64,000 nucleotides of DNA from Sphingomonas immobilis (GTDB lineage Bacteria; Pseudomonadota; Alphaproteobacteria; Sphingomonadales; Sphingomonadaceae), in contig NZ_JAUQSZ010000002.1 in the NCBI RefSeq assembly GCF_030580995.1, positions 186,001 through 250,000 of the forward strand, in the 5' to 3' direction. Below, one piece after another: positions 33,676 through 42,715 of the stretch. The notes below the pieces were generated by a model that saw only the letters and a program-made list of their open reading frames with translations, did no database searches and was not told where the DNA came from. Position numbers and translations under genes: made by a program. Position 1 is the stretch's first letter. Every line of letters begins with the position of its first letter.

Positions 33676-33692
33676 TTGGCACGGCCTTTGCT
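33676..33692 (+). promoter_or_regulatory. Sigma-54 promoter of the flgB operon
   Basis: TTGGCACGGCCTTTGCT, a full match to the sigma-54 consensus YTGGCACGRNNNTTGCW. Predicted leader of 29 bases with GGAG upstream of the flgB ATG. Confidence 0.88.
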
Positions 33693-33731
33693 GAGTACCG
33701 TTCGCGCAATCAGGCGCAGGAGTTCAGGCCG

Positions 33732-34082
33732 ATGGCCGACAACACACTCTTCGGGGTTCATGGTGCCGCACTCGAGGTGCGTTCGCAGCGCATGGGCGTG
33801 CTGGCGTCGAACATCGCCAACGCATCCACGCCGGGCTTCAAGGCCAAGGACATCGACTTCAAGGCGGCGCTCGCCAACCTCGAAGGCGGCAGCAGCATCG
33901 ACCAGGGCATCAACGGCGCGATCAAATACCGCATGCCGAGCCAGCCCAGCCTCGACGGCAACACCGTCGAGCTGTCGTCGGAACAGACCGCCTTCGCCGA
34001 GAACGCCGTCCAGTATCAGACGACCCTGTCGTTCCTGAACGGCCGCATCAACCAGATCACGCGCGCGCTGAAGGGAGATTGA
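33732..34082 (+). CDS. flgB: Flagellar rod protein FlgB
   Basis: A 116-residue proximal rod subunit with the rod/hook N-terminal motif (LASNIANASTPGFKAKDIDF) and a C-terminal helix (VQYQTTLSFLNGRINQITRAL). It heads the flgB-L operon behind a consensus sigma-54 promoter. Confidence 0.96.
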   Translation: MADNTLFGVHGAALEVRSQRMGVLASNIANASTPGFKAKDIDFKAALANLEGGSSIDQGINGAIKYRMPSQPSLDGNTVELSSEQTAFAENAVQYQTTLSFLNGRINQITRALKGD

Positions 34083-34084
34083 GC

Positions 34085-34492
34085 ATGGCCGATCCGCTCA
34101 GCATCTTCCAGGTCGCCGGCCGCGCGATGTCCGCACAGCTCGTGCGGATGAACACGACCGCGTCGAACCTCGCCAATGCCGGTGCCGTCGCGAAGTCGGA
34201 AGACACCGCCTATCGCACGATGAAGCCGGTGTTCCGCACGCAGTTCGACAAGGCGACCGGCCTCGCCACCGTCGACGTGGAAAGCATCGTCACCGCCGGC
34301 GAAGCCCCCACCAAGCGCTACGACCCGTCGCACCCGATGGCCGACAAGGACGGCAACGTCTGGGAAAGCGCCGTCGATGAAACGCGCGAGCTGGTCGACA
34401 TGATGGAGACCTCGCGCAGCTACCAGAACAACGTCGAGGTCATGAACACGGCCAAGTCGCTGATCCTCGATACCCTCAAATTGGGACGCTAA
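34085..34492 (+). CDS. flgC: Flagellar rod protein FlgC
   Basis: A 135-residue rod protein: TTASNLANAGAVAKSEDTAYR near the N-terminus and a C-terminal VDMMETSRSYQNNVEVMNTAKSLI helix, both typical. The ATG at 34085 lies 2 bases after the flgB stop; an in-frame TTG at 34079 would overlap flgB. Confidence 0.95.
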   Translation: MADPLSIFQVAGRAMSAQLVRMNTTASNLANAGAVAKSEDTAYRTMKPVFRTQFDKATGLATVDVESIVTAGEAPTKRYDPSHPMADKDGNVWESAVDETRELVDMMETSRSYQNNVEVMNTAKSLILDTLKLGR

Positions 34493-34495
34493 ATC

Positions 34496-35176
34496 ATGAG
34501 CACGTTCGACAACACCCTCGCCAGCCTCGGCATCAAGACCACCGCGAGCACCGCCGCCGCCAAGGCGTCGACCGGCTCGCAGACGCTCGGCCAGAGCGAC
34601 TTCCTGAAACTGATGACCGCGCAGCTCAACAACCAGGATCCGTTCAACCCGGTCGACAACCAGGCGATGGTCGCGCAGATGGCGCAGATCTCGGCGACCT
34701 CGGGCATTTCCGAGATGAGCACCACGCTCAAGTCGATCGCCGACAAGCTGAACGGCACCTCGACCGCCGACGCGCTGTCCTATGTCGGCAAGACGGTGCT
34801 GACCGAGGGATCGACCGCTTACGGCCGTACCGCGGGCGGGCTTGCCGGCGCGGTCGAGCTGGACGGCGACGCGAGCGACGTCAACGTCACGATCAGCGAC
34901 GCCAACGGCAACGTCCTCAAGAACCTGTCGCTCGGCAAGCAGAGCAAGGGCACGATCAGCTACGACTGGGACGGCAAGACCGAGGCCGGCGCCGACGCCG
35001 GTGCGGGTCCGTTCAAGGTCAAGGTCAGCGCGCAGAACGCAGGCTCGACCGTTACGTCGCGCGGTCTCGTCTGGGCGCCGGTCGAAGCCGTCTCGATGCC
35101 CGCCTCGGGCAGCCCCGTCCTCAGCGTGACGGGCATCGGCTCCGTCGCGATCAGCGCCGTCCGCAAGGCCGGCTGA
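34496..35176 (+). CDS. flgD: Hook cap protein FlgD
   Basis: A 226-residue protein. The N-terminal part has LGQSDFLKLMTAQLNNQDPF and NQAMVAQMAQISATSGI, the FlgD signature; the rest is two beta-rich domains (FlgD Ig-like and tudor). It caps the growing hook and is lost when the hook is complete. It starts 3 bases after the flgC stop. Confidence 0.95.
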   Translation: MSTFDNTLASLGIKTTASTAAAKASTGSQTLGQSDFLKLMTAQLNNQDPFNPVDNQAMVAQMAQISATSGISEMSTTLKSIADKLNGTSTADALSYVGKTVLTEGSTAYGRTAGGLAGAVELDGDASDVNVTISDANGNVLKNLSLGKQSKGTISYDWDGKTEAGADAGAGPFKVKVSAQNAGSTVTSRGLVWAPVEAVSMPASGSPVLSVTGIGSVAISAVRKAG

Positions 35177-35213
35177 GCCAAACCCCCGCACCCCAGTTCC
35201 TCAGGAGTAAACC

Positions 35214-36473
35214 ATGTCCTTCTACACCTCGCTCAGCGGTCTCCAGGTTGCCCAGGCCGACATGAACGTCACGTCGCACAACCTCGCGAACGTCGGCACC
35301 AACGGCTTCAAGAAGAGCCGCAGCGACTTCGCCGACGTCATCGCGTCGAACTTCACGACCGATCCGCGCCGCCAGGTCGGCATGGGCGCGACGCTGAAGC
35401 AGAACGTGCAGCAGTTCGGTGAGGGCAACCTCAAGACGACGACCTCGGGCCTCGATCTCGCGATCTCGGGCGACGGCTTCTTCGCGGTGCGCACCAACGG
35501 CCTCAACGGCACGCTGGCCTATACCCGCAACGGCGGCTTCACGGTCGACAGCAACCGCGACATCGTCGATGCGCAGGGTTCCGCGCTGCTCGGTTATCCG
35601 GTCGACGCCAACGGCACGCCGACCGCGACCGACATGGGCAGCCTGACCAAGCTCACCATCCCGGAGATTTCGGGCACGCCCAAGCCGACCGCGAACGTCG
35701 CGCTCGACGTCAATCTGCAGTCGGGCGCGACCACGCCCGCCAACGCCTTCGCGCCGAGCGATCCGTCGAGCTACAACGGCTCGGCCGCGACGACCGTGTA
35801 CGACGCCGCCGGCAACGCGATGACGATGACCACCTATTTCGTCCGCGACAGCGCCAACGACACCGCCACCTCGACCGCGTGGAACGCCTACAGCTACGTC
35901 AACGGCCAGCAGATGACCACGGGCGGCGTCGCCGCGACCCCGGTGTCGTTCGACACCACCGGCACGATGCTGACGCCGACCGCCGCGGTCGCCTATGACA
36001 GCTTCACCCCCGCCTCGAGCGGCGTCGCGCAGAGCTTCTCGCTCAATCTCGCCGGCTCCGCGCAGACGGCGGGCGGCTTCTCGGTCAATACGCGCAGCCA
36101 GGACGGTGCGGCCGTCGGCCAGTTCTCGGGCATCAGCGTCGATTCGACCGGTCTCGTCACGGCGAGCTATTCGAACGGCGACAACAAGCTGCTCGGCAAG
36201 GTCGCGCTGGCGAACTTCACCACGCCCACGGGCCTGCGCCAGGTCGGCAACAGCTATTGGCAGCAGACCGGCGTGTCCGGCTCGCCGCAGCTCGGCCAGG
36301 CTGGCGACAGCGGCTACGGCGGCCTGATGTCGTCGACGATCGAGGGATCGAACGTCGATATCACCGAGGAACTGGTCAATCTGATCTCGGCGCAGCGCAA
36401 CTTCCAGGCGAACTCGAAGGCGCTCGATATCCAGAGCTCGCTGATCCAGACCATCTTCCAGATCCAGAGCTGA
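35214..36473 (+). CDS. flgE: Flagellar hook protein FlgE
   Basis: A 419-residue hook subunit with N-terminal SHNLANVGTNGFKKSRSDF, the D0 heptads, Ser/Thr-rich central domains and a C-terminal GSNVDITEELVNLISAQRNF segment. AGGAG lies shortly before the ATG. Its length sets the size expected for a short hook monomer. Confidence 0.96.
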   Translation: MSFYTSLSGLQVAQADMNVTSHNLANVGTNGFKKSRSDFADVIASNFTTDPRRQVGMGATLKQNVQQFGEGNLKTTTSGLDLAISGDGFFAVRTNGLNGTLAYTRNGGFTVDSNRDIVDAQGSALLGYPVDANGTPTATDMGSLTKLTIPEISGTPKPTANVALDVNLQSGATTPANAFAPSDPSSYNGSAATTVYDAAGNAMTMTTYFVRDSANDTATSTAWNAYSYVNGQQMTTGGVAATPVSFDTTGTMLTPTAAVAYDSFTPASSGVAQSFSLNLAGSAQTAGGFSVNTRSQDGAAVGQFSGISVDSTGLVTASYSNGDNKLLGKVALANFTTPTGLRQVGNSYWQQTGVSGSPQLGQAGDSGYGGLMSSTIEGSNVDITEELVNLISAQRNFQANSKALDIQSSLIQTIFQIQS

Positions 36474-36499
36474 TCCTAGGAAGCGCACGGAGCCCCTGA

Positions 36500-37246
36500 A
36501 TGGACAAGCTGATCTATACCGCGGCATCGGGCCTGAAGGCGCATCTCGCGTCGCAGGCCGCGATCGCGAACAACATGGCGAACGCCTCGACGATCGGCTT
36601 CCGGTCCGATCGCGTGGTGTTCGACCGGCTGAACCTGACGGGTTCCGGCTTCGACACGCGCAGCCCGGCCTCGGCCGAGGTGATGGACGCCGATCGCAAG
36701 CCCGGCGCGATCATGCAGACGGGGCGCCCGCTCGACGTCGCCATCACCGGCGAAAGCTGGATGGCGGTGCAGGCGACCGACGGGACCGAGGCCTATACGC
36801 GCCGCGGCGACCTGCAGGTCACGCTGTCGGGCGTTTTGCAGACTGGCGACGGCTTTCCGGTGATGAACAGCTCGGGCGCGCCGATCACGGTGCCACCGGC
36901 CGATAGCGTCAAGATCGGCGGCGACGGCTCCGTCATCATCGTGCCGCAGGGCGGCGATGCCACGAACCCGCAGATCATCGACAAGATCAAGATCGCCAGC
37001 CCCAAGGGCACCGAGACGGTCAAGGGGCTCGACAACCTCCTCCACGTCAAGGGCGGCGGCGTGCTGCCCGAGGATCTCGAGGCGAAGGTCGAGGGCGGGG
37101 CGCTCGAAGGATCGAACGTCAACATGACTCAGGCGCTGGTCGACATGATCGAGAACCAGCGCAGCTACGAGGTCCAGGCGAACCTGATGAAGGACGCCAA
37201 GACCATGGACGAGAACGCCGCATCCGTGATGCGCATCCAGAGCTGA
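36500..37246 (+). CDS. flgF: Flagellar rod protein FlgF
   Basis: A 248-residue proximal rod protein, sharing the IANNMANASTIGFRSDRVVF N-terminal motif and the EGSNVNMTQALVDMIENQRSYE C-terminal motif with FlgE and FlgG. Normal length. Confidence 0.95.
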   Translation: MDKLIYTAASGLKAHLASQAAIANNMANASTIGFRSDRVVFDRLNLTGSGFDTRSPASAEVMDADRKPGAIMQTGRPLDVAITGESWMAVQATDGTEAYTRRGDLQVTLSGVLQTGDGFPVMNSSGAPITVPPADSVKIGGDGSVIIVPQGGDATNPQIIDKIKIASPKGTETVKGLDNLLHVKGGGVLPEDLEAKVEGGALEGSNVNMTQALVDMIENQRSYEVQANLMKDAKTMDENAASVMRIQS

Positions 37247-37264
37247 TAGAAGGAACGTAAGGAT

Positions 37265-38053
37265 ATGGGCAGCGCAGCAATGCACATCGCGCGGACCGGG
37301 CTCGACGCCCAGGACATGCGCATGCGGGTCATCTCGAACAACCTCGCGAACGTCAACACGACGGGCTACAAGCGCGACCGCGCGGCCTTCGAGACGCTCG
37401 CCTATCAGACCGTGACGGCGCCCGGCGCGCCGAGCACGTCCGAGACGAAATACGCGACCGGTCTCAACCTCGGCACCGGCGTGCGCATCCAGGGCACGGC
37501 GCGCATCGATACGCAGGGCTCGATGCAGACGACCGGCAACAGCCTCGACATGGCGCTCGATGGTGACGGCTATTTCCAGGTGCAGATGCCGGGCGGCACG
37601 CTCGGCTATACCCGCGCCGGCAACTTCTCGCGCAGCCCCGAGGGTCTGCTGATCACGTCTGAAGGCTATCAGGTGATGCCCGGCGTCACGATCCCCGAAG
37701 GCGCGTCGGCGATCACCGTCGGCACCGATGGCACCGTCTCGGCGACCGTGCCGGGCCAGGCCGAGGCGCAGAACCTCGGCCAGTTGCAGATCGCGAGCTT
37801 CCCCAACCCGGAAGGCCTGCTGGCAAAGGGCGACAACTATCTGGCCGAAACCGCAGCTTCGGGCGCCGCCAACCTCGGCATCGCCGGGCAGGACGGGCGC
37901 GGCAGCATCCGCCAGGGGATGCTCGAAGCATCGAACGTCAACGTCGTCGAGGAGCTGGTCGACATGATCGAGACCCAGCGCGCGTACGAGGTAAATTCGA
38001 AAATGATCTCCGCGACCGACGACATGTTGAAATATGTTAACCAAAATCTGTGA
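37265..38053 (+). CDS. flgG: Distal rod protein FlgG
   Basis: A 262-residue distal rod protein. ISNNLANVNTTGYKRDRAAF near the N-terminus; MLEASNVNVVEELVDMIETQ and AYEVNSKMISATDDML at the C-terminus, all standard for FlgG. AAGGA lies upstream of the ATG. Confidence 0.96.
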   Translation: MGSAAMHIARTGLDAQDMRMRVISNNLANVNTTGYKRDRAAFETLAYQTVTAPGAPSTSETKYATGLNLGTGVRIQGTARIDTQGSMQTTGNSLDMALDGDGYFQVQMPGGTLGYTRAGNFSRSPEGLLITSEGYQVMPGVTIPEGASAITVGTDGTVSATVPGQAEAQNLGQLQIASFPNPEGLLAKGDNYLAETAASGAANLGIAGQDGRGSIRQGMLEASNVNVVEELVDMIETQRAYEVNSKMISATDDMLKYVNQNL

Positions 38054-38066
38054 GGGTGTGTTCACC

Positions 38067-38765
38067 ATGATGACCACACGACTCAAATACCTCATCGGCG
38101 GCGCGCTCGGCGCGCTGTTCGTCACCGCGCTCACGCCCGGTGCGGCGCATGCCGGCCTGCTCGGCAAGAAGAAGCCGCCCGTGGATTTCACCGCGGTGAT
38201 GCCGACGGCCCCCGTCGCGGCGCCGGTCGCCGACGGCTCGATCTTCCACGCCGAGGGTGGCTATGCCGCGCTTTACGAAGGCGCACGCGCACGCCGCGTC
38301 GGCGATCCGCTGACGATCGTGCTGGTGGAAAGCACCGCCGCGTCAAAGTCGGCGGGCTCGAAGCTCGATTCGGGCGGCGGCGCGAGCCTGACCCCGCCCA
38401 AGACCGGCAGCCTCGCGCTGTTCCAGGCGAGCGACGCCTCGATCAGCGGCGCGCGCAACTTCAACGGCAGCGGCACCGCCGCGCAGTCGAACACGCTGTC
38501 GGGCGAAGTCAGCGTCACCGTCAGCCAGGTTTTCCCGAACGGCACGATGCTGGTCCAGGGGCAGAAGCGCGTCACGCTCAACCGCGGCGACGAGTTCGTC
38601 CAGATCAAGGGCCTGATCCGCGTGGCCGATATCGACGCCAACAACCGCGTTCTGTCGACGCGCGTGGCCGATGCCCAGATCGCCTATACCGGCAAGGGCG
38701 ACGTCGCCCGCGCCAGCCGCCAGGGCTGGTTCAGCCGCTTCTTCGGCGTGATCAGCCCGTTCTGA
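38067..38765 (+). CDS. flgH: Flagellar L-ring protein FlgH, lacking a lipobox cysteine
   Basis: A 232-residue protein. The conserved FlgH core is present (YEGARARRVGDPLTIVLVE, then VLVQGQKRVTLNRGDEFVQIKGLIR, and ISPF at the end). The signal peptide ends AHAG (about residue 30) with no Cys; FlgH is usually a lipoprotein cleaved at a LxGC box. No Cys occurs anywhere in the first 60 residues. It may therefore be cleaved by signal peptidase I. Two ATG codons (38067, 38070) are possible starts. Confidence 0.9.
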   Translation: MMTTRLKYLIGGALGALFVTALTPGAAHAGLLGKKKPPVDFTAVMPTAPVAAPVADGSIFHAEGGYAALYEGARARRVGDPLTIVLVESTAASKSAGSKLDSGGGASLTPPKTGSLALFQASDASISGARNFNGSGTAAQSNTLSGEVSVTVSQVFPNGTMLVQGQKRVTLNRGDEFVQIKGLIRVADIDANNRVLSTRVADAQIAYTGKGDVARASRQGWFSRFFGVISPF

Positions 38766-39880
38766 TGATGAAAGTGCCTTCCATGATCCGCAAACTGCTC
38801 ATCCTGATCGCCGCGATGCTCGTCGCGACGCCGGCTTATGCCGACCGGATCAAGGATCTGGGGACGTTTCAGGGCATCCGCAGCAACCAGCTGACGGGTT
38901 ATGGCATCGTCGTCGGCCTGCCGGGGTCGGGCGACGACAATCTCGAATATACCATCCAGTCGATGAAGGCGGTCGCCTCGCGTTTCGGCCTGCAACTGCC
39001 TGCCAACGTCAATCCGGGGTTGAAGAACGCCGCGGTGGTGATGGTGACGGCGGAACTGCCGCCCTTCGCCAAGCCGGGCCAGAAGCTCGACATCACCGTC
39101 GCATCGATGGGCAAGGCCAAGTCGCTGCGTGGCGGCGCGCTGATCCTGACGCCGATGCTCGGTGCGGACGGCCAGATCTACGCGATGGCGCAGGGCAACC
39201 TCGCGGTCGGCGGCCTCGGTGCCGAGGGCAAGGACGGCTCCTCGGTCGTCGTCAACATTCCCTCGGCCGGCCGCATCCCCGAAGGGGCGACGGTCGAGCG
39301 CGCGGTGCAGACCGGTTTCGAGACCGCGCCGAACCTGACCTACAACCTCGCCCATGCCGATTTCACCACCGCGCAGAACGTCGCGGGCGCGATCAACAGC
39401 CGCCTCGGCGCGGGCACCGCTCAGGCGATCGACGCCGTGTCGGTGGCGGTGCGCGCGCCGGTCGGCGGCGATGTCCGCGCGACGCTGATGAGCGAGATCG
39501 AGAACCTCGACGTGGTCTCCGCAGAGCCGCCCGCGAAAGTAATTGTTAATGCCCGCACCGGGACGGTCGTTATCAACAGCACGGTGCGCGTCGGCGCAGC
39601 TGCCGTCACCCACGGCAAGCTGACGGTGCGCATCGACGAGAAGGAAACGGCCAGCCAGCCGGCCCCCTTCAGCAACACGGGCACGACCGAGAAGCTGCAG
39701 AAGAGCGGCGTCGGGGTCGATGAGGAAAAGCATCCGATGTTCATCATCGAAGCGTCGCCGAAGCTTGCCGACGTCGTGAAGGCGGTCAACGCCATCGGCG
39801 CGTCGCCGGCCGATCTCGTCGCCATCCTCGAGGCGCTAAAGGAAGCCGGTGCGCTGAAAGCGGAGTTGATCATCCTGTGA
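38765..39880 (+). CDS. flgI: Flagellar P-ring protein FlgI
   Basis: A 371-residue periplasmic protein with a signal peptide cleaved after PAYA (about 27), then DRIKDLGTFQGIRSNQL and GYGIVVGLPGSGDD, the FlgI hallmarks. It builds the peptidoglycan-level bushing with the help of FlgA. It overlaps the flgH stop by one base. Confidence 0.96.
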   Translation: MMKVPSMIRKLLILIAAMLVATPAYADRIKDLGTFQGIRSNQLTGYGIVVGLPGSGDDNLEYTIQSMKAVASRFGLQLPANVNPGLKNAAVVMVTAELPPFAKPGQKLDITVASMGKAKSLRGGALILTPMLGADGQIYAMAQGNLAVGGLGAEGKDGSSVVVNIPSAGRIPEGATVERAVQTGFETAPNLTYNLAHADFTTAQNVAGAINSRLGAGTAQAIDAVSVAVRAPVGGDVRATLMSEIENLDVVSAEPPAKVIVNARTGTVVINSTVRVGAAAVTHGKLTVRIDEKETASQPAPFSNTGTTEKLQKSGVGVDEEKHPMFIIEASPKLADVVKAVNAIGASPADLVAILEALKEAGALKAELIIL

Positions 39881-40215
39881 CCGATGTTCCGAACCTTTCG
39901 ACGGTTGCGGCGCCGACCCAGGGGGTCGACGTCGACGCCAGCCGTCTGGCGAGCCGCGCCAACCTCGAAGCTGCGGGCAAGCAGTTCGAGGCCGTCTTCA
40001 CGTCGATGATGGTCAAGTCGATGCGCGCGCCGCATCTGGCCGAGGACATCTTCGGATCGAAGGCCGGCGACACGTTCCGCGAGATGCAGGACCAGCAATT
40101 CGCCAAGACGATGGCCGAGCATGCACCGCTCGGCATCGGCAAGGCGATGACCGAGTTCCTGTCGAAATCGCAGGCGAATCTCCAGGCTGCTTCGGCTGAG
40201 AGCACCACCAAATGA
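39877..40215 (+). CDS. flgJ: Rod-cap protein FlgJ (N-terminal domain only)
   Basis: A 112-residue protein with the rod-binding domain (KQFEAVFTSMMVKSMR, DTFREMQDQQFAKTMAE) and none of the C-terminal muramidase found in enteric FlgJ (about 313 residues). Single-domain FlgJ is usual in alphaproteobacteria, where a separate transglycosylase serves, here probably the one at 29991-30881. It starts at GTG overlapping the flgI stop. Confidence 0.92.
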   Translation: MTDVPNLSTVAAPTQGVDVDASRLASRANLEAAGKQFEAVFTSMMVKSMRAPHLAEDIFGSKAGDTFREMQDQQFAKTMAEHAPLGIGKAMTEFLSKSQANLQAASAESTTK

Positions 40216-41549
40216 GCGACATGCTCAACATCGGCGCGAGCGGCGTGCGGGCGTATCAGAGCGCGCTCACGACGGTGTCCGACAATATCGCCAATGCCGG
40301 CACCACCGGCTATGCGCGCCGCACCACCGGCCTTGCGGAAATCGCGGCGCCGAGCGGTGCGATCCAGCGTCAGGCTGTCGCGGGCAATGGCGTCATGGTC
40401 ACCGGCACGGTGCGCCAGGCCGACCAGCTGCGTTCGGCCGACGTTCGCTCCGCCGCGACCGATCTCGCCAAGAGCGAGACGAGCATCACCTGGCTGACCG
40501 GCATCGAGAGCGCGCTGACGGGCAATCAGCTCGGCGACCGGCTGACCGAATTCTTCAATTCCGCGACCACCGTCGCGTCCGATCCCACCGCGAGCGCGCC
40601 GCGCACCGCGATGCTGGGCTCGGCGAGCGCGGTGGCGGGCGCGTTCACCGCGACGGGCAAGGCGCTCGACGCGATCAACGTCGATCTCGACACGACGGCG
40701 GAGACCGCGGTCTCGCAGTTGAACGGCCTCGCCGCGACGCTCGCCAAGGTCAACGAAGGCATCAGCCGTACCGCGCCCGGCACCAGCAGTGCCGCGCAAC
40801 TGCTCGACCAGCGCGACCAGATCCTCGACCAGATGAGCGCGATCAGCGACACGAGCGTGTCGTTCGATGCCGCCGGCCGCGCGAGCGTCAAGCTCGGCAA
40901 CGCGACCGGCCCGGTGCTGGTCGCGGGCAATGACGCCGGCGCGGTGACGTACGTGCGTTCCGACAGCGGCAACGTCTCGTTCGCGGTGCATCGCACCGGC
41001 ACCGTCACCGGCTATGTGCCGCAGGGCGGCGCGCTCGCGGGTGTCGTCGACGGCGCGCAGCGCATCGCCGACGCCAAGACGCAGCTCGCGGCGGTCGCCA
41101 AGTCCTTCACCGACGGCGTCAACGCCGTGCAGGCGCAGGGCCGCGATCTCGACGCCAATGCCGGCACCGCGATGTTCAGCGCGACCGGCACCAACGTCAC
41201 GCTGACGCTCAGCGACCCGCGCGGCATCGCCGCGGCGGCGGTCGGCGGCGGCCCGCGCGACAACAGCAACCTGACCGCGCTCGCCACCCTGCGCACGTCG
41301 GGCGCGTTCGAATCGAACACGACGCAGATCACCGCCAACAACGCCGCCACGCTCGCCAGCCGCAAGCAGGTGGCCGAGGCGCAGACGTCGATCCACGACG
41401 GCGCCGTCAGCGCGCGCGATGCGGTGTCGGGCGTCAATCTCGATACCGAAGCGGTCGATCTGATGCGCTTCCAGCAAGCCTATCAGGCGTCGAGCCGCGT
41501 GATCCAGGTCGCGCGCGAGACACTGCAATCCATCCTCGATATCCGCTGA
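40212..41549 (+). CDS. flgK: Hook-filament junction protein FlgK
   Basis: A 445-residue protein: N-terminal TVSDNIANAGTTGYARRTTG, central SSAAQLLDQRDQILDQMSAI and C-terminal GVNLDTEAVDLMRFQQAYQA. The enteric homologue is about 547 residues, so the outer domain is reduced. It overlaps flgJ by 4 bases. Confidence 0.95.
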   Translation: MSDMLNIGASGVRAYQSALTTVSDNIANAGTTGYARRTTGLAEIAAPSGAIQRQAVAGNGVMVTGTVRQADQLRSADVRSAATDLAKSETSITWLTGIESALTGNQLGDRLTEFFNSATTVASDPTASAPRTAMLGSASAVAGAFTATGKALDAINVDLDTTAETAVSQLNGLAATLAKVNEGISRTAPGTSSAAQLLDQRDQILDQMSAISDTSVSFDAAGRASVKLGNATGPVLVAGNDAGAVTYVRSDSGNVSFAVHRTGTVTGYVPQGGALAGVVDGAQRIADAKTQLAAVAKSFTDGVNAVQAQGRDLDANAGTAMFSATGTNVTLTLSDPRGIAAAAVGGGPRDNSNLTALATLRTSGAFESNTTQITANNAATLASRKQVAEAQTSIHDGAVSARDAVSGVNLDTEAVDLMRFQQAYQASSRVIQVARETLQSILDIR

Positions 41550-41559
41550 GACCCACGCC

Positions 41560-42459
41560 ATGCAGATCAGCACCAACGCCTTCTACAACCGCAACACGAC
41601 GCTGATGCAGCAGTTGACGGGCAAGGCGAACGACATCCAGACGCAGATCTCGACCACCAAGAAGTTCAGCGATCCGTCGCAGGACGTGGTCGCCTATCAG
41701 CGGCTGGCGAACATCAAGCAGGGCACCGCCGACGATACCGCCTATGGCAGCAACATCGGCCTCGCGCAGAGCGTGCTCCAGCAGTCCGACACGACGCTGA
41801 CGGCGGTCGAGGACCGGCTGCAGCAGGCGTCCGAGCTGGCGGTCCAGGCGAACGACGGCACGCTGACCGATTCGGCGAAGAAGACGATCGCGGTGCAGAT
41901 TCGCGGTATCCTCGACGATATCGCCAACCTCGCCAACACCAAGGACGCGCGCGGCCAGCCGCTCTACGGTGCCGCGACCGGCGACACCGCCGTCACCAAG
42001 AACAGCGACGGCACGTACAGCTTCACCGGCACCGGCGATCCGGCCTCGATCCCGATCGGCGACGACGTCTCGATCCAGGCGACCGACAGCGCGAGCCGCG
42101 TGTTCGGCGGCCTCACCACGACGAGCGGCGCGACCGACGTCTTCGGTGTCCTCTCGAAATTCGCCGACGCGCTCGAAAGCGGCGGCGACACGTCGCAGGC
42201 CAGCACCGACGTCACGACGGCGCTCAACCAGATAACGAGCGTCCACGGCGCGGTCGGCGCGCGCGCCAAGCGCGTCGATCTCGAGGCGACGCGGCTGAAG
42301 GACGTCGCGGCGAATCGCGAGATCGATCGGTCGGCGCTGGAAGATACCGACATCACCGCCGCCATCACCGAGCTGCAGAAGACCATGACGGTCCTCTCCG
42401 CCACGCAGGCGAGCTTCACCAAGCTCAGCTCGCTCTCGCTGTTCGATTATCTGAAGTAA
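41560..42459 (+). CDS. flgL: Hook-filament junction protein FlgL
   Basis: A 299-residue flagellin-like protein: QISTNAFYNRNTTLMQQLTG at the N-terminus, the flagellin-type DRLQQASELAVQANDGTLT segment and a C-terminal helix with LQKTMTVLSATQASFTKLS. It is the last gene of the flgB operon. Confidence 0.94.
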   Translation: MQISTNAFYNRNTTLMQQLTGKANDIQTQISTTKKFSDPSQDVVAYQRLANIKQGTADDTAYGSNIGLAQSVLQQSDTTLTAVEDRLQQASELAVQANDGTLTDSAKKTIAVQIRGILDDIANLANTKDARGQPLYGAATGDTAVTKNSDGTYSFTGTGDPASIPIGDDVSIQATDSASRVFGGLTTTSGATDVFGVLSKFADALESGGDTSQASTDVTTALNQITSVHGAVGARAKRVDLEATRLKDVAANREIDRSALEDTDITAAITELQKTMTVLSATQASFTKLSSLSLFDYLK

Positions 42460-42488
42460 TTTCGGTGGGGGCCTGATCGCCCCCGCTA

Positions 42489-42573
42489 CCGTTCGTCCTG
42501 AGCGAAGTCGAAGGACGTGTTACGGGCGATTCCGCTGGTGGCACGTGCTTCGACTTCGCTCAGCACGAACGGG
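42489..42573. repeat. Inverted repeat of the GAGCGAAGTCGAAG type
   Basis: Arms at 42489-42519 and 42542-42572 pair at 29 of 31 positions. It lies 30 bases after the flgL stop and is a likely terminator for the flgB operon. Related in style to, but different in sequence from, the repeats at 30963 and 45672. Confidence 0.8.
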
Positions 42574-42642
42574 CGATTTGGTGCCTGTGCAGGCCCCGAA
42601 AAAGAATCGGCAGGCTGGTAACCGGATGGCGACGAAAGCCGG

Positions 42643-42669
42643 TTAATCGACAGGCCTTCCGGTCGTTTA
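42643..42669 (+). promoter_or_regulatory. Sigma-28 (FliA)-like promoter of motAB
   Basis: TTAA at 42643-42646, 15 bases, GTCGTTTA at 42662-42669. The leader to the ATG at 42716 is about 40 bases. Confidence 0.65.
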
Positions 42670-42715
42670 AGCATATGACCGCGTTTCCGTGTCTCAAGGG
42701 GGATTTTCGCCAGCC

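Noticed and set aside
42689..42715. GTG start for motA at 42689
   Set aside because: It has no ribosome site upstream, while the ATG at 42716 begins directly with the first membrane helix; kept only as an alternative.
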